NCBI GenBank assembly: GCA_964526735.1
Contig: CAZGLO010000001.1
Span: forward strand, 53,908 to 117,907
Origin: JAAUSY01 sp964526735
Lineage (GTDB): Bacteria > Chloroflexota > Chloroflexia > Chloroflexales > Chloroflexaceae
Length of the DNA: 64,000 bases
Direction: 5' to 3'
In this document: positions 8,109 through 15,386 of the stretch, in pieces
How positions within the stretch are numbered: position 1 is the first letter of the stretch
How the letters are laid out: every line of letters starts with the position of its first letter
Notes under the pieces: generated by a model
Told to the model about the DNA's origin: nothing
The model's database searches: none
What the model saw: the letters and a program-made list of their open reading frames with translations, nothing else
Made by a program: the position numbers and the translations under genes

Positions 8109-10521
8109 CGTCGTCTCCAAAGCTCCACCGTCTATTACCGACTGTTGTGACCTCTCCTTCTTCCTCTAGCTCTTCCTCTTCGTCCTCCACTTGCACAGGT
8201 TTAGGCTCATAGAGGTAGATTGGCGTGCTATCTGCGCTACCCGCACCATCCACAACCGTCATCTCATCATCGCTCTCGATTAGCGACATCAGATATGGCT
8301 TCGATGCGGGGCGGAGAATGTTGTATGCCAAGTAGAGCGTTTGCAGATCGAGGCGGTAGGCAGGTTCGTTTGCCGTGCCTTCGCGCTCCCCGATGACCTC
8401 AAATACGTGGTGCAAGACGACTTCCCCCTTGCGCCGCTCACTCATAGGCAATGCTTTGAGATTTTTGGCCTTGCTAAGGCGTTTTTGTGAGATAAGCCAC
8501 TCTTCATCCACTACACACTCATAGGTGACATTGGTGAAGGCAAACTTCTTTTTCTTCTCGTCGAATGTTAGCAACCGGCCCGACTCTTGCGGCATCTCTT
8601 CGTAGACAATCGTAAATGTGTTGGGATCGTCGGTGCGAGAAAGAGTGATCAGTGTACCTGCAACCACATGCTCGTGGAAAAACTCGCTGAAGCCTTGCAC
8701 CCATCCGCCCCGATTGCCGGTTGGGTAGCGCAGCTCGACGAGGAAATTGGTGTAGCGTTGGGGCGAATCCATACGCAAGACGACCGTACGTTGATCCGGG
8801 AGCATGGGGCTGGGGAAGAGTGTGGAGAGAGCATCATCAAGCGGGAGAATGCCATATTCCCACTCAAAAAACGTCAACAGGCGGTTTGTGGTTCCTTTTT
8901 CTCCTATTGTCTGGAGATCTTCCTCGCGTGTGCTCTCATCACAACCCTCAGTAAGGTATGATGTCAATTGCCCCATTTCACTGATCTTCACGCGCCGGTT
9001 CTCAATGATGCTTAATCCCTTTGTTGACCATAGATTGGCCCCTTCTACTCCCACAAACTCAAAATCTTTCTTTTCCCGGCTCAGTCGATAGTTGAGCGAG
9101 AACCGAAATCCTTCAGGATCAGAATTGCGAGGGTCGTGGTAATACAAATCCTCAATGATTTTATTGTCGGAGAGTGGCTCACCCACTTCTACAATGTAGT
9201 TGCGGATACGCCGGATATCATTTTTGCTCAGGGTGACAAGGCTGCTATGTGGGTAGCAGTTGCGCCCAAAGAGACAAATACGCTCCAGCGGATCTTTTTC
9301 CAGCCGCTCAATCAGTTCAGCTTCAAGCATATCGCCATGGGTTGCCAATATATCGCTGGCAGATTGCTCAAACTCAATGTTGCTGCCATCCAAAAGCTGA
9401 ATAACAAAGGGAGCCCGCTGTTTTTGTTTGTGGGCCGTCTCCTCTGGGGGTTCCGCAGTCTCTGGAGGGGCGGGCGGGGGTGTTTCTTGGAGGGTGTCCG
9501 TGCCACTCTCCGCCACTTCTGATATCGCCGCGGTTTCGGCTGCTTTTACTTCTTCTGTGTCTGCCGCGACGATGAGTGAAGCTTCAACTTCAGCTTCGGC
9601 TTCTTCTGGCGCATTGGTAGTTTGTCCACCACCTATTGCTTCGGCATCCTCAGTCACTTCCCCAGTGTTGGCGGTCACGTCATAGGGTTGTTCATGGTCA
9701 AGCGACGTGGTCGGCTCTGCCAAGGCTGAAGGTTCTTCAGTATCCACCGGCTGCGTTACTGGCATCGGTTCCTCTTTTGTTGTGGGAGCTGTTGATAGTG
9801 TCGACTCAGGTGGTTCTTCAGCAGACGATGGGATGATCGTGTCGGGCGATGTTGCTTCTGCCTGTTCGGAACCAGAGACTGTCATAGATGGATCAGCTAT
9901 GGCGGGCTGGTCATGCTGATCATGCTGGTCTTGTTGTTCAAGTTGGTCTTGTTGGCCAAGTTGGTCGCCCTTATCGGGCTGTCTCTTATGCTGACGTGAT
10001 CGCTTGCCCTCATACTGATCTGGTTGATCATCTAACTGTTTTTGGCTACTTTCCTCGGTTGATAACGGCGCAGGTTCTTTCTCAGCCCGCTCTTGCCAAT
10101 AGTCGGAGACAAAGGCAGGCTCGACTGAGGTGAGCGCCGGTCGCGAGGTTGATATCACCACGCTCAAATCATCGATAGGGAGAGGCTTTTCTGGCTCATA
10201 AAAGCGACTCCTGAAAGAATGGCGAGTATCCTCTGCGGGAGTGTGGAATGTTCCCGAACGAGAGGTGCTGTAGATGACCTCTTCATCAGCTTCCTGGCGC
10301 AGGAAGATATGATCGTTTTGTTGGATAGCCGCATCTATCTCCTGCGCAACTTCATCCCGATCCCGCTGATATTTGTTCGATAGAAAATCAGCGAGATTGG
10401 TAAGGGTCTGTCTGACAGCCGAGTGCGCGGCAAAGCAGTTGCCCTGCAAGCGCATCAGCTGAAAGACTTCACTCACCAATACTTGTTGCTCAGGAGTCCC
10501 ACGAAAAACGGGTGCACTCAT
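8098..10521 (-). CDS. Large acidic protein of unknown function
   Basis: I do not recognise this 807-residue protein. Residues 1-90 are a compact, mostly helical domain (FRGTPEQQVLVSEVFQLM). About residues 130-370 are low-complexity and rich in Gln, Glu, Thr and Pro, with Gln/Asp/His runs such as QLGQQDQLEQQDQHDQHDQ, and are probably disordered. Residues 370-750 look folded, with mixed alpha/beta character (GFRFSLNYRLSREKKDFEFVGV, RLDLQTLYLAYNILRP). The C-terminus is strongly acidic. No signal peptide or membrane helix is seen. It is translationally coupled to the downstream HEAT-repeat gene, which suggests a complex of this protein with the scaffold. No ribosome-binding site is obvious before the ATG. 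Confidence 0.7.
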   Translation of the reverse strand: MSAPVFRGTPEQQVLVSEVFQLMRLQGNCFAAHSAVRQTLTNLADFLSNKYQRDRDEVAQEIDAAIQQNDHIFLRQEADEEVIYSTSRSGTFHTPAEDTRHSFRSRFYEPEKPLPIDDLSVVISTSRPALTSVEPAFVSDYWQERAEKEPAPLSTEESSQKQLDDQPDQYEGKRSRQHKRQPDKGDQLGQQDQLEQQDQHDQHDQPAIADPSMTVSGSEQAEATSPDTIIPSSAEEPPESTLSTAPTTKEEPMPVTQPVDTEEPSALAEPTTSLDHEQPYDVTANTGEVTEDAEAIGGGQTTNAPEEAEAEVEASLIVAADTEEVKAAETAAISEVAESGTDTLQETPPPAPPETAEPPEETAHKQKQRAPFVIQLLDGSNIEFEQSASDILATHGDMLEAELIERLEKDPLERICLFGRNCYPHSSLVTLSKNDIRRIRNYIVEVGEPLSDNKIIEDLYYHDPRNSDPEGFRFSLNYRLSREKKDFEFVGVEGANLWSTKGLSIIENRRVKISEMGQLTSYLTEGCDESTREEDLQTIGEKGTTNRLLTFFEWEYGILPLDDALSTLFPSPMLPDQRTVVLRMDSPQRYTNFLVELRYPTGNRGGWVQGFSEFFHEHVVAGTLITLSRTDDPNTFTIVYEEMPQESGRLLTFDEKKKKFAFTNVTYECVVDEEWLISQKRLSKAKNLKALPMSERRKGEVVLHHVFEVIGEREGTANEPAYRLDLQTLYLAYNILRPASKPYLMSLIESDDEMTVVDGAGSADSTPIYLYEPKPVQVEDEEEELEEEGEVTTVGNRRWSFGDDDEE

Positions 10522-10845
10522 AGGATATTGGCGCGGGAGCCCACACCCGCCTTCATGCGGATGGAGCGTGCGCTCCTCCTTTCGTCCGTCTAGAGCAGTC
10601 TATTCGAATCCTCAAAAGATTGGATGGCAATCGCCAGTACCATTCCTTTGAACATATATGCGTTTGTCCTCACGCGGTTAAGGGTATTGTCCCCTGCACG
10701 ATAGCGCCCTATCTCCAAGGAGAGACGTTCGGCAGCCGCCATATCCGTTTAGCTGGGGAGAGGACACGCAGGCATGGTAGCACGAGCAGGTAGTGTTGGC
10801 AAGAATGCTCTGGGGCGGGCGAGAGTGGAGAGGGGTGAGGGGAGC
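10522..10845. other. Intergenic stretch without a gene
   Basis: No convincing coding sequence. A small inverted repeat (GGAGCG with CGCTCC, around 10562-10577) lies in the presumed leader of the acidic-protein gene. Its right edge abuts the duplicated Rpn 3' segment. Confidence 0.5.
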
Positions 10846-11302
10846 ATGGCCGCCGCACCCTGCCCCTTGAGACAGGCGGGCGGCCAATCGTTTAATTGGT
10901 GTTGGACGGGTCGGAAGGCAGGTCGGGCGGGTGGGCGTCGAGCCATACTTGGAGATCGGCCAGCTCGATGAAGTCCAGGAGGTCTCCGGCAAGGGTTTCC
11001 TGCTGAGCAAGCGAGAGCTGTTTGATGTGCTCCTCTGCCTCCGCAGGGAGTTCTCCAATCCGCCGTCTCAGCTGATGTTGGATCAGGATGAGAAAACCCT
11101 CTTGCCTACCCTCTTGTCTACCCTCTTGCCTACCCTCTTGCCTACCCTCTTGCCTACCCTCTTGTCTGCCTTGCTGCAGACCTTGTTGTAGACCTTGTTG
11201 CAGACCTTGTTGTAGACCTTGTTGCAACCCCTGCTTCAAGCCCTCTTCCTTCCAACTGGTTGTGAGTTCCATTGCGGCCTCCTGTTCCGTTGGGGTGAGG
11301 TA
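10846..11302. repeat. Tandem segmental duplication, left copy
   Basis: The segment from ATGGCCGCC to TTGGGGTGAGGTA is repeated at 11309-11705 with near identity. This copy is 60 bp longer, all of it from five extra 12-bp units (GLQQ/RQEG-coding). The junctions look sharp. Confidence 0.9.
10892..11302 (-). pseudogene. Truncated 3' copy of the Rpn-family gene
   Basis: Reading on the minus strand gives only the C-terminal 137 residues of the adjacent Rpn-family protein (from about YLTPTEQEAAMEL to the stop). It lacks the nuclease core, start codon and any promoter of its own. The tetrapeptide tract is expanded: five GLQQ units and six RQEG-like units, against four and two in the intact gene. 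The long open frame that runs from it into 11521 is an accident of reading the second copy in another frame. It is a decay product or a reservoir for repeat-length recombination. Confidence 0.8.
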
Positions 11303-11308
11303 CCAATG

Positions 11309-11705
11309 ATGGCCGCCACACCCTGCCCCTTGAGACAGGCGGGCGGCCAATCGTTTAATTGGTGTTGGACGGGTCGGAAGGCAGGTCGGGCGGGTGGGCG
11401 TCGAGCCATACTTGGAGATCGGCCAGCTCGATGAAGTCCAGGAGGTCTCCGGCAAGGGTTTCCTGCTGAGCAAGCGAGAGCTGTTTGATGTGCTCCTCTG
11501 CCTCCGCAGGGAGTTCTCCAATCCGCCGTCTCAGCTGATGTTGGATCAGGATGAGAAAACCCTCTTGCCTACCCTCTTGCCTACCTTGCTGCAGACCTTG
11601 TTGTAGACCTTGTTGCAGACCTTGTTGCAACCCCTGCTTCAAGCCCTCTTCCTTCCAACTGGTTGTGAGTTCCATTGCGGCCTCCTGTTCCGTTGGGGTG
11701 AGGTA
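11309..11705. repeat. Tandem segmental duplication, right copy
   Basis: This copy includes the true 3' end of the intact Rpn-family gene. It differs from the left copy by occasional substitutions and by 60 bp fewer 12-bp repeat units. Confidence 0.9.
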
Positions 11706-12359
11706 TGCCAATTCCTCCTCAAACTGTGCCTGCTCTTCTTCCGACAAACGCAGATAGGTATCGACGAAGCCGGAAATGAGGCGTTGTCGTGCCTTGTCCA
11801 GCCCTAAGTGGGTCAAGAGCCGCAAGCTTGTCACCAACACCTTCGGTCGTTCGCTGCGCTCCATTCCCATCTTCGGTAGCAACGCACTCGCAATCGGGTT
11901 CTCCTGTGTTGCGAAGTCGTGCCAGTTCAGTCGGCGGAGTTGTATCACCCGATAGTGGAAATGGAGCACGTCCAGATCTGGGAAAGAGACCTGATATGTG
12001 TTTGGCTCGTCGCGGCGAGTTGATTTGTCGGAAAAGAGTGCAATCGGATAGATTGGCAGCCCGTGTTTGAAGTGTAACAATGCGAAATAGCGGAACATCC
12101 GCAGGTTAAACCCCTCACAGGGCTGCGCTTGATGTTCCACATGGACAAGAAAGAACGTTGGTTGGTCTCGAAACGGTGCCTTGACAATGATATCAGCTTC
12201 ATAGGTATCACCGCTCGTCACGTCGGTGAACAATTCTTTGTCGAGAAACTCCAGCTGCTCCGTATCAAGATACGTCAGCACCTCTGGGAAGAAGAGTTCA
12301 AGAAACTCGACAAAGAAGGTTGTCAAAAGTTCTTTAAATAGTCGGTCATGGTCAGTCAC
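11355..12359 (-). CDS. Rpn/YhgA-like PD-(D/E)XK nuclease-family protein with DUF4351 tail
   Basis: A 334-residue protein. The N-terminus (TDHDRLFKELLTTFFVEFLELFFP) and YEADIIVKAPF...FFLVHVEHQAQP with the acidic residues and Glu of the PD-(D/E)XK core are typical of Rpn/YhgA 'recombination-promoting nuclease/putative transposase' proteins. These are DNA endonucleases that stimulate recA-independent recombination in E. coli. A run of GLQQ and RQEG tetrapeptides follows (about residues 240-270), then a DUF4351-like helical tail. I chose the GTG at codon GTG-ACT-GAC, with GGAG 9 nt upstream, because family members begin there; the frame stays open to 12431. Its own 3' end is duplicated downstream, which fits a recombination-active locus. 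Confidence 0.8.
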   Translation of the reverse strand: MTDHDRLFKELLTTFFVEFLELFFPEVLTYLDTEQLEFLDKELFTDVTSGDTYEADIIVKAPFRDQPTFFLVHVEHQAQPCEGFNLRMFRYFALLHFKHGLPIYPIALFSDKSTRRDEPNTYQVSFPDLDVLHFHYRVIQLRRLNWHDFATQENPIASALLPKMGMERSERPKVLVTSLRLLTHLGLDKARQRLISGFVDTYLRLSEEEQAQFEEELAYLTPTEQEAAMELTTSWKEEGLKQGLQQGLQQGLQQGLQQGRQEGRQEGFLILIQHQLRRRIGELPAEAEEHIKQLSLAQQETLAGDLLDFIELADLQVWLDAHPPDLPSDPSNTN

Positions 12360-12433
12360 AGGACAATACTCCGTTGTCTTCCTTACTATTATATCACCAA
12401 CTCCTTTGTCATGGTAGAACCTGTGACCCACGC

Positions 12434-12694
12434 TTACGTACGAGCTTCCTGCGAGCCTCCTTCTTGCTCCTCATCGGAGGAAGTAGTATCTGGTTGACAA
12501 TCCTGTAAAATTTCCAGATAGTGGTGGAGGACGTTACGTATATCTTGGGGTTCCCCCGTCGACTTCAACCATTGAACCAATTCATCTAGGCCCGTTTCAC
12601 CAAAGAGAATCGTTTTTGTCTCCATAAGAACTGTATTTGCTTCTCGCATGCAACAGAATGAGGATATATCGTAATCGAACATGAAAGAGAACAT
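12434..12694 (-). CDS. Small protein of unknown function upstream of the Rpn gene
   Basis: An 86-residue frame (71 or 63 residues from internal ATGs). The middle part, TGLDELVQWLKSTGEPQDIRN, reads like a small helical domain, perhaps helix-turn-helix, and the end is acidic (SSDEEQEGG). I do not recognise it. No clear ribosome-binding site marks any of the three ATGs. It ends about 75 bp before the Rpn start on the same strand and may be co-transcribed with it. It could also be spurious. Confidence 0.45.
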   Translation of the reverse strand: MFSFMFDYDISSFCCMREANTVLMETKTILFGETGLDELVQWLKSTGEPQDIRNVLHHYLEILQDCQPDTTSSDEEQEGGSQEART

Positions 12695-12814
12695 TGTAAG
12701 AGTTGGTGATAGGACATGTTCTGGATCATGTTCTAGCTCACGTTCTGGGTCATGTGCTTAAATTATGTAGCAAACATCAATAGACATCAACAAACATGTC
12801 TCATCGTGCTTGGG

Positions 12815-13846
12815 TTACTCCCCCAGGCTCTCAAGCGCCAGGGCCAACGCACCAATCGCAATACTATCGGCACCCAAGACCGAAGGCACGACTTCGATGG
12901 GCCGAACCACCGTTGGGGAGAGGTACACGCCAATATGCTCTTGCACCTTGCTGACGAACCTTTCCCCGCCAATGCGCACAACCACGCCCCCAAGCACAAT
13001 CTTATTGGGGTCGAGCAATGCAACGATGTGTGCCAACCGCCGGGCCAAGATATTGACACTATCATCCACCACCTGCCGTCCGACGGGATGATCATTAAAG
13101 ATATCTTCTAGTTTTTCGGCAGCAAGACCACGATCCCGCGCCCGTTGCAGCATCCCGCCCACCGAGAGTACTGCCTCCAACGATGGCGGTTTGCCGTGGT
13201 GCGATGGTTCGTCGCAGATGAGGGTATGGCCAACTTCACCCGCCATCGCCGATGCACCGTGATAGAGCCGTCCCCCGAGCACAAGCCCGCCCCCAACCCC
13301 CGTACTGAGATGGAGGTAGAAGAGATTATGGCAGCCGTGGCCTATGCCAAACGTCGCTTCTCCCAGCGCAATCAGGTTGGCGTCGTTGTCTACCATCGTG
13401 ACGGTATCAAGTGATTCTTCAAAGAACTTCTTGATATCAACGTGTTCCCAGCCGGTGCGGCGGGTAGAGGGCAAGACTTTTCCCTGCGAAGGGGCGACTG
13501 GCCCATTGAATCCCACCCCGATACGCAAGAGGCGGTTCGATGTTACCTTTGCTTCGTCAAGCAATGATTGTGCCATCGCGAGCGTCGTCTGCAAGATATG
13601 CTCGGGTGTGTCGTTTTCAATATCCTGATGGACACTGGTGTAGACGTGGGTGTGGAGATTGATGAGTGCCGCCCGTAGGCCATAGCCACCCAGGTCTATC
13701 CCCAAAATGTAGCCCTGGTTTCCAAGCAGCCCCCACGTGTCGCGGGCGAGCTTTTCGTGCACGAGCTGATCGATTGCGATACTCCGCGCGCCTCTCTCAA
13801 CAGACGCAGTGACAGACGCGGCGGTTTCTTGTGGGGTATCACTCAC
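12815..13846 (-). CDS. ROK-family protein (sugar kinase/regulator homologue) without the zinc motif
   Basis: A 343-residue protein with ROK features: YILGIDLGGYGLRAALI (phosphate-binding loop), GVGFNGPV, VDNDANLIALGEATFG (the Asp acts as base in sugar kinases), LSTGVGGGLVLGGRLYHG and MAGEVGHT. The usual ROK Cys cluster CxCGxxGC after GH is missing; here the text is ICDEPSHHGKPPSLEA. There are about 50 residues before the first motif but no convincing helix-turn-helix. It may phosphorylate a hexose or bind sugar as a regulator. The GTG start is favoured by AAAGGA 8 nt upstream; an ATG three codons earlier lacks proper spacing. The promoter region is unusually elaborate. Confidence 0.8.
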   Translation of the reverse strand: MSDTPQETAASVTASVERGARSIAIDQLVHEKLARDTWGLLGNQGYILGIDLGGYGLRAALINLHTHVYTSVHQDIENDTPEHILQTTLAMAQSLLDEAKVTSNRLLRIGVGFNGPVAPSQGKVLPSTRRTGWEHVDIKKFFEESLDTVTMVDNDANLIALGEATFGIGHGCHNLFYLHLSTGVGGGLVLGGRLYHGASAMAGEVGHTLICDEPSHHGKPPSLEAVLSVGGMLQRARDRGLAAEKLEDIFNDHPVGRQVVDDSVNILARRLAHIVALLDPNKIVLGGVVVRIGGERFVSKVQEHIGVYLSPTVVRPIEVVPSVLGADSIAIGALALALESLGE

Positions 13847-14008
13847 AAGGATCATCCTTTCCGGTAGCCGATATACCATACCGGCATCTATGCAAAGCCC
13901 GCAAGACGACGCGGGGTTACGATGCGTGAGCTTGCTTCTCCAAAAAAAGCGAGGGCAGCCTGTGTACATTCACGTTTGGTGGTTATAGAAAAGGGAAAAG
14001 CCATAAAT

Positions 14009-14037
14009 ATTGTAGCAGTACCCTGCCCCACCGTCAA
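14009..14037 (-). promoter_or_regulatory. Sigma-70-like promoter of the ROK gene
   Basis: On the minus strand TTGACG (14037-14032) and TACAAT (14014-14009) are 17 nt apart. The predicted leader is about 155 nt. Confidence 0.75.
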
Positions 14038-14057
14038 CGCCCAAAGAGGGCATTGAC
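14033..14057 (-). promoter_or_regulatory. Inverted repeat overlapping the ROK -35 box (candidate operator)
   Basis: GTCAA-N-GCCC, five bases, GGGC-N-TTGAC forms a near-perfect 25-bp palindrome that includes the -35 hexamer. No T run follows, so a terminator for the upstream WD40 gene is less likely than a repressor site. Confidence 0.55.
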
Positions 14058-14082
14058 AGGACACCAATAGCAGGCCTCTCTC

Positions 14083-14120
14083 GATATCATGTAGATATCA
14101 TGTAGATATCATGTAGATAT
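14083..14120. repeat. Three 11-bp direct repeats GATATCATGTA
   Basis: Units at 14083-14093, 14094-14104 and 14105-14115, then a partial GATAT. One helical turn per unit and the position about 45 bp upstream of the ROK -35 box fit a cooperative binding site, though they might be simple slippage. Confidence 0.6.
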
Positions 14121-14150
14121 TTGTGGGTATGATACAAATATCATACCGTG

Positions 14151-15263
14151 TTACAGATGCTTGCCATGGTGTTTGCGGCAGCGGGTTCGGGCAAGCATAC
14201 GCTCCCAGAATTGAAGTGGTGTGCCGCATGCTTCACAACGGGCCAGCGCCCGCCACATCAGCCGTTGGCGTTCTTGAGCTTCTTGTTCTTGTTGTTGGCG
14301 TACGGCGGCTTCGCGCTGATCTTCCTCCTCACGTGCGCTCCACGCCTCGACCATCTGCTGCCACGTCTCATCGGGAACGTCAAGATTCCACACGGCAATG
14401 GTATAATCATCGCTGCCGGAAAACAACATCGTGCCATCGTGGCTAAATGCAACTGCATAGATATCGCGCTTATGCCCTTCCAAGCGGCGCACTTCCTTCT
14501 TGGCGGCCACATCCCACAGCCGGATTGTCTTATCGGCGCTTCCCGACGCAATCATCGTCTCATCGGGGGTGTACACCGCACTCCACGAGGGGTAGGTATG
14601 GCCAACAAAGTTGTCAAGCAACGTCCGGCTCTCGACATTCCATATACCGATAGAACCATCGACATTTGAGACCACAAACACCGCCCCATCGGAACGATAG
14701 ACTACACTATTGACCCCATTCGTGGGGATATCAAGCCGCCCCCGCTCTTCACCAGTCGCCACATCCCACAGCGCAATGGTGCAATCGCGGCTGCCAGAGG
14801 CCAGGATCGTCCCATCTGGGCTAAAGACCACACTCTTGACATACTCTGGATGACCCTCGATACGGCGAAGTTGCTCGCCGGTCGCCACATCCCACAGCAC
14901 AATAAAGCCATCTTCGCTGCCAGAGGCCAGGATCGTCCCGTCCGGGCTGAACACGACGCTGTAGACGAGATTGGTATGGCCGATGTTATTCCACAGCTCG
15001 CGGCCAGAGGCGACTTCCCACAGCCGTACCGACTGGTCAGTGCTGCCGGAAGCAAGCAGCTCGCCGTTAGGGCTGAAAGAGACCGTATACACCCGTTCGG
15101 TATGGCCCGTCAACCGATGTTGTTCGCGGCCAGAAGCGACTTCCCACAGCCGCACGGTTTTGTCCCAACTTCCCGTCGCTAGGAGATGCCCTTGCGGGTG
15201 CAGCGCAATACTATAGATTGTGGCCTCACCAGCAACACGCTGGAGTGCTTGCGTTTTCTTCAC
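14151..15263 (-). CDS. Seven-bladed WD40 protein with C-terminal coiled coil and Cys-rich tail
   Basis: A 370-residue soluble protein. Seven WD40 units can be counted, each with the pattern GH...V..V.FSPDG..LASGS.D..I.LWDVATG; unit 5 is the most degenerate (GVNSVVYRSDG...GIWNVES). Seven units make a complete beta-propeller, a binding platform. After it come about 40 residues of charged helix (REEEDQREAAVRQQQEQEAQ), then CEACGTPLQFWERMLARTRC, a CxxC-x15-C pattern that may bind zinc. I chose the GTG with AAGGAG 9 nt upstream; a GTG 11 codons earlier is possible. The partner is unknown; the upstream same-strand neighbour is the GGDEF/EAL protein. Confidence 0.8.
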   Translation of the reverse strand: MKKTQALQRVAGEATIYSIALHPQGHLLATGSWDKTVRLWEVASGREQHRLTGHTERVYTVSFSPNGELLASGSTDQSVRLWEVASGRELWNNIGHTNLVYSVVFSPDGTILASGSEDGFIVLWDVATGEQLRRIEGHPEYVKSVVFSPDGTILASGSRDCTIALWDVATGEERGRLDIPTNGVNSVVYRSDGAVFVVSNVDGSIGIWNVESRTLLDNFVGHTYPSWSAVYTPDETMIASGSADKTIRLWDVAAKKEVRRLEGHKRDIYAVAFSHDGTMLFSGSDDYTIAVWNLDVPDETWQQMVEAWSAREEEDQREAAVRQQQEQEAQERQRLMWRALARCEACGTPLQFWERMLARTRCRKHHGKHL

Positions 15264-15386
15264 CTTGTCATACTCCTTCGCAGCAAATACAAACACTTCA
15301 ATTGTCCATCTATTACACGGTCTTACCTCATACCGATCTTACCCATACCGACATATCCCCGCCCCCGTCTTGCGGGGTGGAGGAGC

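Noticed and set aside
10892..11521. Open frame of 209 residues at the Rpn duplication
   Set aside because: Its first part is the duplicated 3' segment read in a wrong frame; only the last 137 residues are real Rpn sequence and they have no start.
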